Shown here: positions 32,584 to 44,500 of the stretch, piece after piece
How positions within the stretch are numbered: position 1 is the stretch's first letter
Layout of the letters: each line of letters begins with the position of its first letter
DNA from: Streptomyces sp. LX-29
GTDB taxonomy: Bacteria > Actinomycetota > Actinomycetes > Streptomycetales > Streptomycetaceae
Assembly (NCBI RefSeq): GCF_029541745.1
Contig: NZ_CP089746.1
Span: 5,279,559 to 5,343,558, forward strand
Length of the DNA: 64,000 nucleotides
Reading direction: 5' to 3'
Made by a program: the position numbers and the translations under genes
The notes under the pieces: generated by a model
What the model saw: the letters and a program-made list of their open reading frames with translations, nothing else
Database searches by the model: none
What the model was told of the DNA's origin: nothing

Positions 32584-35500
32584 ATGGCGGATCAGGACAA
32601 GATCCTCGACTACCTCAAGCGGGTAACTGCCGATCTGCACCAGACGCGGCAGCGTCTTCGCGAGGTCGAGTCGCAGGAGCCTGAGCCGATCGCGATCGTC
32701 GGCATGAGCTGCCGCTTCCCCGGAGGCGTCACGTCTCCGGAGGAGCTGTGGCACCTCGTCGCCTCGGGCGGCGACGCCATCGCGGACTTCCCCACGGACC
32801 GTGGCTGGGACGTCGAGTCGCTCTTCGACGCCGACCCCGACCAGCAGGGCACCAGCTACACCGACAAGGGCGGGTTCCTGAAGGGCGCGGGCGAGTTCGA
32901 CGCCGCGTTCTTCGGGATCTCGCCGCGCGAGACCCTGGGCATGGACCCCCAGCAGCGGCTGCTGCTGGAGACCTCCTGGGAGGTGTTCGAGCGGGCCGGG
33001 ATCGACCCGGCCACGCTGCGCGGCTCCAAGGCCGGTGTCTTCATCGGCACCAACGGCCAGGACTACCCGGAGCTGATGCACCGGCTGCCGCAGGGCGTCG
33101 AGCAGTACCTGCTGACCGGCAACGCGGCCAGCGTCATCTCCGGCCGCATCTCGTACACCTTCGGCCTGGAGGGCCCCGCCCTCACGGTCGACACGGCCTG
33201 CTCGGCGTCGCTGGTGGCGCTGCACCTGGCCGTCCAGGCGCTGCGCAACGGCGAGTGCTCGATGGCGCTCACCGGCGGTGTCACCGTGATGAACAGCCCC
33301 CGGGCGTTCATCAACTTCAGCCGCCAGCGCGGCCTGGCGCCCGACGGCCGCTGCAAGGCGTTCGCCGACGGCGCCGACGGCACCGGCTGGGGCGAGGGCG
33401 TCGGCATGCTGCTCGTGGAGCGGCTCTCCGACGCCCGGAAGAACGGCCACCCGGTCCTGGCGATCGTGCGCGGCTCGGCCATCAACCAGGACGGCGCCAG
33501 CAACGGCCTGACCGCCCCCAACGGCCCGTCCCAGCAGCGCGTCATCCGGCAGGCCCTCACCGACGGCCGGCTCACCCCCGCCCAGGTGGACGTCGTCGAG
33601 GCGCACGGCACCGGCACCAGCCTCGGCGACCCGATCGAGGCCCAGGCGCTGCTCGCCACCTACGGCCAGAACCGGCCCGACGGACGGCCGCTCTACCTCG
33701 GCTCCATCAAGTCCAACGTCGGCCACACCCAGGCCGCCGCCGGCGTCGCCGGCATCATCAAGATGGTCAAGGCCATCGAGCACGGCGTCATGCCGCAGAC
33801 CCTGCACGTCGACGCCCCCTCGCGGGACGTGGACTGGGCGGCCGGCGACGTCGAGCTGCTCACCGAGGCCCGTGCGTGGCCGGAGACCGGTCAGCCGCGC
33901 CGCGCCGGCATCTCCTCCTTCGGCGTGTCCGGCACCAACGCCCACACCGTCATCGAGCAGGCCCCGGCCGAGGACCGGGCCGCCGCGGAGGAGCCCGCGG
34001 CGGACTGGTCCGGGATCGGCGGCCTGATACCGCTGCTGGTCTCCGGGCAGACCACGCAGGCGCTGCGCGCCCAGGCCGAGCGGCTCGCCGCGCACGTCCA
34101 GGCCGACCCGGCGCTCCGCCTCACCGACCTCGGCCACTCCCTGGCCACCACCCGCGCCTCCCTCGACCACCGCGCCGTCCTCCTCGCGTCCGCCGACGGC
34201 GGCCGGGACGAGCTGCTGCGCGGCCTCGCGGCGCTGGCCGCCGAGGGCACCGCGGCCGACCTGATCCAGGGTCATGTCACCGAGGGCAAGACGGCGTTCC
34301 TCTTCACCGGTCAGGGCAGCCAGCGGGCCGGCATGGGACGCGAGCTGTACGCGGCCGTCCCGGCCTTCGCCGAGGCCCTGGACGCGGTCTGCGCCGAGCT
34401 GGACCAGCACCTCGAACGCCCGCTGCGCGAGGTGATGTTCGATGCCGACTCCACCCTGCTCGACCAGACCGGCTACACCCAGCCCGCCCTCTTCGCCGTC
34501 GAGGTCGCGCTGTTCCGGCTGTTGGAGGGCTGGGGCGTCAAGCCCGACTTCCTCGTCGGCCACTCCATCGGCGAGCTGGCCGCCGCCCATGTCTCCGGCG
34601 TCCTCTCGCTGGCGGACGCCGCGAAGCTGGTGGCCGCGCGCGGTCGCCTGATGCAGGAACTCCCCGCCGGCGGCGCGATGATCGCGCTCCAGGCGTCCGA
34701 GGACGAGGTCCTCCCGCTGCTCACCGACGGCGTCAGCATCGCCGCCCTCAACGGCCCGCGGTCGATCGTGATCGCGGGCGACGAGGACGCGGCGCTGGAG
34801 ATCGCCGCGGGCTTCGAGGCCCAGGGGCGTAAGACCAAGCGGCTCACCGTCTCGCACGCCTTCCACTCGCCGCGCATGGACGGCATGCTCGACGCCTTCC
34901 GCGAGGTCGCGCAGAGCGTCGCCTTCCACCCGCCGGTCATCCCGATCGTCTCCAACCTCACCGGCGCCTCCGTCTCCGCCGCCGAGATCGGCACCCCCGA
35001 CTACTGGGTGCGGCACGTCCGCGAGGCCGTCCGCTTCACCGACGGCATCGGCTGGCTCCAGGAGTACGGCGTCACCACCTACCTGGAGCTCGGCCCGGGC
35101 GGCGTCCTCACCGCGATGGCGCAGGACTGCGTCACCGCCGAGAACGCGGCCTTCGTGCCGCTGCTGCGCGCCGACCGCCCCGAGGCCCGCGCGCTGGCCG
35201 GCGCCCTCGCCCAGGCCCACGCGCACGGCGTCGGCGTCGACTGGGCCGCGGTCTTCGCCGGCTCCGAGGGCCGCCGCGTCGAGCTGCCCACCTACGCCTT
35301 CCAGCGCGAGCTGTACTGGCCCGAGCCGGCCGGCCCCTGGACCGGCGACGTCACCGCCGCCGGACTCGGCTCCGCCGACCACCCGCTGCTGGGCGCCGCG
35401 GTGTCGCTGGCCGACGCCGCCGGCTTCCTCTTCACCGGGCGGCTCTCGCTCGCCACCCACCCGTGGCTCGCCGACCACGCCGTCATGGACACGGTGCTGC

Positions 35501-38500
35501 TGCCCGGCACCGCCTTCGTCGAGCTGGCCGTCCGCGCCGGCGACCACGCCGGCTGCGACGTGCTCGAAGAGCTCACCCTGGAAGCCCCGCTGGTGCTGCC
35601 CCCGCAGGGCGGCGTGCAGCTCCAGGTGGCCGTCGGCGCCCCGGACGGCTCCGGCCGCCGCTCGCTGACCCTGCACTCCCGCCTGGAGGAATCCGGCGAC
35701 GGCACGGGCTGGGGCGAGGAGGGCCAGGAAACATGGACCCGGCACGCCACCGGTGTGCTCGCCACCGGCGCCACCGCCCCCGCCGCCGACCTCGCCGCCT
35801 GGCCGCCGGCCGGCGCCACCGAGGTCCCCGTCGACGGCCTCTACGAGTGGCTGACCGAGACCGGCTTCGCCTACGGACCGGTCTTCCAGGGCCTCAAGGC
35901 CGCCTGGCAGCACGGCGACGACGTCTACGCCGAGGTCCGCCTCCCGGAGACCGCCCGCGAGGAGGCCGGCCTCTTCGGTCTCCACCCGGCGCTGCTCGAC
36001 GCGGCCCTGCACGGCGTCGGCATCGGCTCCCTGCTGGAGCCCACCGAGCACGGCCGACTGCCGTTCTCCTGGAGCGGGGTGGCGCTGCACGCCGTCGGCG
36101 CCGCCGCGCTGCGCGTCCGCCTGTCGCCCGCCGGCCAGGACACCGTGGCCGTCCTGGTCACCGACGAGAGCGGGGCGCCCGTCGCCTCCGTCGACGCGCT
36201 GCTGCTGCGCCCGGTCTCCCCGGAGCAGGTGCACGCCGCCCGCTCCACGTTCCACGACTCGCTGTTCCGCGTCGAGTGGACCCCGGCGCCGGTCCCGGCC
36301 GCCACCACCCTCGCCGCCGGCCAGTTCGCGCTGCTGGGCGAGGAGGTCGCCGCCGAGCTGACCGCCGCGCTGCCCACCGCCGCGGCCTACGCCGATCTGG
36401 CCGCGCTCGCCGAGGCCGTCGCCGCCGGCACCCCCGTGCCGCAGGCCGTCGTGGTGCCGTTCTTCGGCCCCACCACGGACGCCATGGACGCCGAGGGCGC
36501 CGCGGAGCTGACCGCCGACGTCCGGGCCGTGCTGCACCGCACCCTCGCGCTGGCCCAGGACTGGCTGGCCGACGACCGGTTCGCCGACTCCCGGCTGGTC
36601 GTCGCCACCCGCGGCGCCGTCGCCACCGCCGCCGACGCGGACGTGGCCGACCTGGCGCACGCCCCGCTGTGGGGCATGCTGCGCTCCGCCCAGTCGGAGA
36701 ACCCCGACCGCTTCGTGCTGCTCGACCTCGACGGGCAGGACGCGTCCTACCGCGCGCTGCCCGCCGCGCTCGGCGTGGCGGCCCCCACCGGCGGCCACGC
36801 GGCGGGAGAGCCGCAGCTGGCCGTCCGCGCCGGGTCCGTCGTCGTGCCGCGACTCGCCCGCGTCGCCGCCGACCCGGAGCACACCGTCCCCGCCCTCGAC
36901 CCCGAGGGCACCGCCCTGGTCACCGGCGCCACCGGCACCCTCGGCGGGCTCGTCGCCCGCCACCTGGTCGCCGAGCACGGGGTGCGGCACCTGCTGCTGC
37001 TCAGCCGCCGCGGCGCCGCCGCCCAGGGGGCCGACGAGCTGGCCGCCGAACTCCGCGCCGCCGGCGCCGAGGTCACCCTCGCCGCCTGCGACGTCGCCGA
37101 CCGGGACGCGCTGGCCGCCGTGCTCGCGGACATCCCCGCCGCCCATCCGCTGACCGCCGTGGTGCACACCGCCGGCGTGCTCGACGACGGCGTCCTCGAC
37201 TCGCTCACCCCCGAGCGCGTGGACCGCGTCCTGCCGCCCAAGGCCGACGCCGCGCTCCACCTGCACGAGCTCACCCGCGAGCTGAACCCGGCCGCGTTCG
37301 TGCTGTTCTCCGCCGCCGCCGGCACTCTCGGCGGCCCCGGCCAGGCCAACTACGCGGCCGCCAACGCCTTCCTGGACGCGCTCGCCCAGCGCCGCCGCGC
37401 CCAGGGGCTGCCCGCCACCGCCCTCGCCTGGGGCCTGTGGGCCGAGCGCAGCGGCATGACCGGCGACCTGGACGACACCGACATCCAGCGCATCACCCGC
37501 GCCGGCGTCGCCGCGCTGTCCTCCGCGGACGGCCTGACCCTGCTCGACACCGCACTGGCCGTCGGCGACCCCGCCTTCGTGCCGATGCACCTGGACCTGG
37601 CGCCGCTGCGGCAGGCCACCGAGGCCGCCCAGATCCCGGCCATGCTCCGCGGCCTGGTGCGGCTGCCCGGCCGCCGGGTCGTCGAGTCCGGCGCCGCCGC
37701 CCCCGTCGGCGGGCTCGCCGAGCGGCTGCTCGGCCTCTCCGTGCCCGAGCGCGACAAGCTGCTGCTGGAGCTGGTCTGCACCCAGGTCGCCGCCGTGCTC
37801 GGCTACGCCGGGCCGGAGGCCGTCGACGCGAGCCGGGCCTTCAAGGAGCTCGGCTTCGACTCGCTCACCGCCGTCGAGCTGCGCAACCGCATCGGCGCCG
37901 TCACCTCCGTACGGCTCCCGGCCACCCTCGTCTTCGACTACCCGACGCCCACCGCGCTGGCCGGCTTCCTGCGCACCGAGATCCTCGGCGACAGCGCGGA
38001 CGCCGCCGCCACCCAGGTGACCACCGTCGCGATCGCCGACGACGAGCCGATCGCCATCGTCGGCATGAGCTGCCGCTACCCGGGCGGCGTCACCAGCCCC
38101 GAGGAGCTGTGGCGCCTCGTCATGGGCGCCGAGGACGCCATCTCCGGCTTCCCGACCGACCGCGGCTGGCAGCTGGACGGGCTGCAGAGCGACGACCAGG
38201 GCGCGGCCGGCACCAGCGCCACCATCGAGGGCGGCTTCCTCTACGACGCCGGCGAGTTCGACCCGGACTTCTTCGGGATCAACCCGCGCGAGGCCCTCGC
38301 CATGGACCCGCACCAGCGGCTGCTGCTGGAGACCTCCTGGGAGGTCTTCGAGCGCGCCGGCATCGACCCGGCCACCGTGCGCGGCAGCAAGACCGGGGTC
38401 TTCGCCGGCGTCATGTACCACGACTACCTGTCCCGGCTCACCGCGCTGCCCGAGGGCCTGGAGGGCTACCTCGGCACCGGCACCGCCGGCAGCGTCGCCT

Positions 38501-41500
38501 CCGGCCGCATCGCCTACACCTTCGGCCTGGAGGGCCCGGCCGTCACCATCGACACGGCCTGCTCCTCGTCGCTGGTGGCGCTGCACCTCGCCGCGCAGGC
38601 GCTGCGCAACGGCGAGTGCACCATGGCCCTCGCCGGCGGTGTCACCGTCATGTGCACGCCGGACACCTTCGTGGACTTCAGCCGCCAGGGCGGCCTGTCC
38701 ACCAGCGGCCGCTGCAAGTCCTTCGCCGCGGCGGCGGACGGCACCGGCTGGTCCGAGGGCGCGGGCATGCTGCTCGTCGAGCGGCTCTCCGACGCGCGCA
38801 AGAACGGCCACCCCGTGCTCGCCATCGTGCGCGGCACCGCGGTCAACCAGGACGGCGCCAGCAACGGTCTGACCGCCCCCAACGGCCCCTCGCAGCAGCG
38901 CGTCATCCGCCAGGCCCTCGCCAACGCGGGCGTCTCCGCCGCCGAGGTCGACGTCGTCGAGGCGCACGGCACCGGCACCACCCTCGGCGACCCGATCGAG
39001 GCCCAGGCCCTTCTCGCCACGTACGGGCGGGAGAAGTCCGCCGACCAGCCGCTGCTGCTGGGCTCCATCAAGTCGAACATCGGCCACACCCAGGCCGCCG
39101 CGGGCGTCGCCGGCATCATCAAGATGATCATGGCGATGCGTCACGGCGTGCTGCCGCGAACCCTCCACGTGGACGAGCCCACCCCGCACGTCGACTGGGA
39201 GGCGGGCGCCGTCTCGCTGCTGACCGAGTCGGTGACCTGGCCGGAGACCGGCCGCCCGCGCCGCGCGGGTGTCTCCTCCTTCGGCGTGTCCGGCACCAAC
39301 GCGCACACCATCATCGAGCAGGCCCCGGAGCCGGAGGCCGCACCGGAGCCCGCCCCCGCCGCGCCCTCGCGCGAGGCCGGCGTGCTGCCCTGGGCGCTGT
39401 CCGGCAAGAGCGCCGACGCCCTGCGCGCCCAGGCCGAGCGGCTGCTCGCGCACCTCGACCGCTTCCCCGAGCAGCGGCCGCTCGACCTCGGCTACTCGCT
39501 GGCGACGACCCGTGCCGCCCTGGACCACCGTGCGGTGGTCGTGGGCGCGGACCGTGAGGCGCTGGTGGCGGCTCTGGAGGCGCTGGCCCGCGGCGAGTCG
39601 GCCGCACACCTGGTCGAGGACGCGGTCGCCGACGGCAAGACGGCGTTCCTCTTCACCGGCCAGGGCAGCCAGCGGCTCGGCATGGGCCGCGAGCTGTACG
39701 CGGCCTACCCGGCGTTCGCCGAGGCGTTCGACGCGGTCTGCGCCGCGCTCGACCCGCACCTGGAGCGGCCGCTGAAGGACGTGGTTTTCGGCGAGGACGC
39801 CGAGCTGCTGCACCAGACCGGCTCCACCCAGCCCGCCCTCTTCGCGATCGAGGTGGCCCTCTACCGCCTGGTCGAGGGCTGGGGGCTCACCGCCGACTTC
39901 CTCTCCGGTCACTCGATCGGCGAGCTGGCCGCCGCGCACGTCGCCGGCGTCTTCTCGCTGGCCGACGCCGCGAAGCTGGTGGCCGCGCGCGGTCGCCTGA
40001 TGCAGGCGCTGCCGGCCGGTGGCGCGATGATCGCGGTGCAGGCGTCGGAGGACGAGGTCCTTCCGCTGCTCACCGACGGTGTCAGCATCGCGGCGCTCAA
40101 CGGCCCGCAGTCCGTGGTGATCGCGGGCGACGAGGACGCGGCCGTCACGATCGCCGGGACCTTCGAGGCGCAGGGTCGTAAGACCAAGCGCCTGACGGTC
40201 AGCCACGCCTTCCACTCGCCCCGTATGGACGCGATGTTGGAGGACTTCCGCGCGGTCGCCGAGACCCTCACCTACGAGGCTCCGCGCATACCGATCGTCT
40301 CCAACCTCACCGGCGCCCTGGTCGCCGCCGAGGAGATCACCACCGCCGACTTCTGGGTCCGTCACGTCCGCGAGGCCGTGCGCTTCCTCGACGGGATCCG
40401 CGCCCTGGAGGCGCACGGCGTCACCACCTTCGTCGAGCTCGGTCCCGACGGGGTCCTCTCCGCCATGGCGCAGGACTGCGTCACCGGGGACGGCGCGGTC
40501 TTCGCCGCCGCGCTGCGCGCCGGCCGTCCCGAGGCCGAGGCGCTGGTCGCGGCCGTCGCCCGGGCGTACGCCCGCGGCCTCGCCGTGGACTGGACGGCGT
40601 TCTTCGCCGGCACCGGCGCCGCGCGCGTCGAGCCGGCCACGCTGCCCACGTACGCGTTCCAACGCCGCCGCTTCTGGCTGCGGTCGCCCGCGGGCGCCGT
40701 GGGCGACGTGGAGTCGGCGGGCCTGGGCCGCGCCGACCACCCGCTGCTCGGCGCGGCCGTGCCGCTGGCCGACTCCGACGGCTTCCTGTTCACCGGGCGG
40801 CTGTCGCTGGAGAGCCACCCGTGGCTGGCCGACCACGCCGTCATGGGCACCGTGCTGCTCCCCGGCACCGCCTTCGTGGAGCTGGCCATCCGCGCCGGCG
40901 ACCAGGTCGGCTGCGACCGGCTGGACGAGCTGACCATCGAGGCGCCGCTGATCCTCCCCGAGCAGGGCGCGCTCCAGCTCCAGATCCTGGTCGGCGCCGC
41001 CGCCGACGCCGGCCACCGCACCGTCGAGCTGTACTCGCGGGCGCAGGACGCCGCCGCGGGCGAGCCGTGGATCCGGCACGCCAGCGGTGTGCTGACCGCC
41101 GGCGTCCCGCAGCCCTCCTTCGACCTCGCCGAGTGGCCGCCGCCGGGCGCGGAGGCCGCCGTGGTCGAGGGGCTCTACGAGCACCTCGCGCACGGCGGGT
41201 TCGCCTACGGGCCGGTGTTCCAGGGCCTCAAGGCCGCCTGGCTGCGCGGCGAGGAGGTGTTCGCCGAGGTCGAGCTGCCGGAGGACCGGCGCTCCGAGGC
41301 CGCCGCGTTCGGGCTGCACCCGGCGCTGCTGGACGCCGCGCTGCACTCCACCTTCGCCCGTGAGGGCGGCGACGAGCAGGGCAGGCTGCCGTTCTCCTGG
41401 AGCGGGGTGTCGCTGTACGCGGTCGGCGCCGGCACGCTGCGGGTCCACCTCAGCCCGGCCGGTGCCGACGGGGTGACCCTGGAGCTGGCGGACGGCACCG

Positions 41501-44500
41501 GCGCGCCGGTGGCCGCCGTGGAGCACCTGGCGCTGCGCCCGGTCGCGGCCGGCCAGCTGGGCGGCGGGCGTACCGCCGCGCACCACGAGTCGCTGTTCCG
41601 GCTCGACTGGGCCACCGTGCCGGTGCCCGCCGCCGCGGACGCCGCGCCGTGGACGGTGCTGGGCGCCGAGGCGCCCGCCGAGCTGCTCTCCGGCGCGGCC
41701 GTCCACACCGACCTGACCGCGCTCGGCGCGGCCGTCGACGGCGGCGCCGAGGCGCCCGCCCTCGTCCTAGTGGACTGCGCGCCGCCGGCCGCCGCCGCCG
41801 ACGCGGTGACCGGGGCCGTCCACACCGCCGCCCAGGACGCGCTGGCGCTGGTGCGGGAGTGGCTGGAGGACGAGCGGTTCGCCGCCTCCCGGCTGGTCCT
41901 GGTCACCCACGGCGCCGTCGCCACCCAGGGCGACGCGGGGGTGCACGACCTGGCCCACGCCCCGGTGTGGGGCCTGGTGCGCTCGGCGCAGTCGGAGAAC
42001 CCGGACCGGCTGGTCCTGGCCGACCTCGACGGCGACGCCGCCTCGTACGAGGCGCTGCCCGCGGCCCTCGCCTCCGGCGAGCCGCAGTTCGCGCTGCGCC
42101 GCGGCACCGCGCACGCCCCGCGGCTGGCCCGGGTGGCCTCCGCCGGCGCCATGGTGCCGCCGGCCGGCGAGCCGGCCTGGCGCCTGGACATCCTGGACAA
42201 GGGCACGCTGGAGAACCTCACCCTGCTGCCGACCCCGGAGGCCGTCGCGCCGCTGGAGGCCGGGCAGGTGCGGGTCGCGGTCCGGGCCGCCGGCGTGAAC
42301 TTCCGCGACGTGCTCAACGCGCTCGGCATGTACCCGGGCGACGCCGGTCTGATGGGCAGTGAGGGCGCCGGCATCGTCCTGGAGACCGGGCCCGGCGTGA
42401 CCGACCTGGCCCCCGGCGACCGGGTGATGGGCATGCTGCCCGGCGGCTTCGGCCCGCTGGTGGTCGCCGACCGCCGGATGATCGCGCCGATGCCGGAGGG
42501 CTGGTCCTTCGCCGAGGCCGCGGCCGTGCCGATCGTCTTCATGACGGCCTACTACGCGCTGCGCGACCTGGCCGACCTCAAGGGCGGCGAGGCGCTGCTG
42601 GTGCACGCCGCCGCCGGCGGCGTCGGCATGGCCGCGGTGCAGCTGGCCCGGCACTGGGGCGTGGACGTCTTCGCCACCGCCAGCCCCGGCAAGTGGGACA
42701 CGCTGCGCTCGCTCGGCCTGGCCGACGACCGCATCGCCTCCTCCCGCGACCTGGCCTTCGAGGAGAAGTTCCGTGAGGCCAGCGCGGGCCGCGGGGTCGA
42801 CGTCGTGCTCGACTCGCTGGCGCGCGAGTTCGTCGACGCCTCGCTGCGGCTGCTGCCGCGCGGCGGCCGGTTCGTCGAGATGGGCAAGACCGACGTCCGC
42901 GTCCCGGAGCAGGTCGCCGAGGAGTACCCGGGCGTCTCCTACCAGGCGTTCGACCTGACCGAGGCGGGCCTGGACCGCATCCAGGAGATGCTCCGCGAGC
43001 TGCTGGAGCTGTTCCGGCAGGGCGCGCTGAAGGCGCCGCCGATCACCTGCTGGGACGTGCGGCAGGCCCCCGACGCCTTCCGCTACCTCAGCCAGGCCCG
43101 GCACATCGGCAAGGTCGTGCTGACCGTGCCCGCCGCCTGGAACCCGGACGGCACCGTGCTGATCACCGGCGGCACCGGCACCCTGGGCGGCCTGGTCGCC
43201 CGGCACGCGGTGACCGAGCGCGGCGCCCGGCACCTGCTGCTCACCAGCCGCCGCGGCGAGCGGGCCGCGGGCGCGGCCGAACTCGCCGCCGAGCTGCGCG
43301 AGCTGGGCGCCGAGGTGACCATCGCCGCCTGCGACGCGGCCGACCGGGAGGCGCTGGCCGCCACCCTGGCCGCCATCCCGGCGGAGCACCCGCTGACCGC
43401 CGTGGTGCACACCGCCGGTGTGCTGGACGACGGCGTCGTCGGCTCGCTCACCCCGGAGCGGCTCGCGAAGGTGCTGCGCCCCAAGGTGGACGCGGCGGTC
43501 AACCTGCACGAGCTGACCCGGGACCTGGACCTGGCCGACTTCGTGCTGTTCTCCTCCGCGGCCGGCACCTTCGGCGGCGCCGGCCAGGCCAACTACGCGG
43601 CCGCCAACTCCTTCCTGGACGCCCTGGCCCGGCACCGGCACACCCTGGGCCTGGCCGCCACCTCGCTGGCCTGGGGCCTGTGGGCCGAGGCCAGCGGCAT
43701 GACCGGGGAGCTGGACGAGACCGACAAGTCCCGGATGAGCCGCTCCGGCGTGCTGGGGCTGTCCTCGGCCGAGGGCCTGGCCCTCTTCGACGCCGCCCAC
43801 CAGGTGGGCGAGGCGTTCCTGGTGCCCATGCAGCTCGACCTGGCTCCGCTGGCGGGCGCGCCCGTCGGCATGGTGCCCGCGCTGCTGCGCGGCCTGGTGC
43901 GCGGCGGCACCGCCCGGCGCACCGCCGAGGCGGGCACCGGCTCCGACGCCGGCTCGCTGGTCGACCGGCTGGTCCGGCTGCCCGAGGTCGAGCGCGACGC
44001 GGCCCTGCTGGAGCTGGTGCGCACCCAGGTGGCCGTCGTCCTCGGCCATGACTCGCCCGACGCGGTCGAGGCGAGCCGGGCCTTCAAGGACCTCGGCTTC
44101 GACTCGCTGACCGCCGTCGAGTTCCGCAACCGGCTCGGCGCGGCCGCCGGGCTGCGCCTCCCGGCCACCCTGGTCTTCGACTACCCGTCGCCGACCGCCC
44201 TGGCCGGCTACCTCCGCGACGAGCTGCTCGGCTCGGCGGCCGCGGCCGCCCTGCCGGAGCGGACCGGCGGCGGCGCCGGGACCGCGGCGGCCGACGACGA
44301 CCCGATCGCGATCGTCGCCATGAGCTGCCGCTTCCCCGGCGATGTGCGCACCCCCGAGGACCTGTGGGAGCTGCTGGCCGAGGGCCGGGACGGCATCGCG
44401 CACCTGCCGACCGAGCGCGGCTGGGACATCGAGGGGCTCTACGACCCGGACCCGGACCGGCCCGGCACCTCGTACGCCCGCGAAGGCGGCTTCTTCTACG

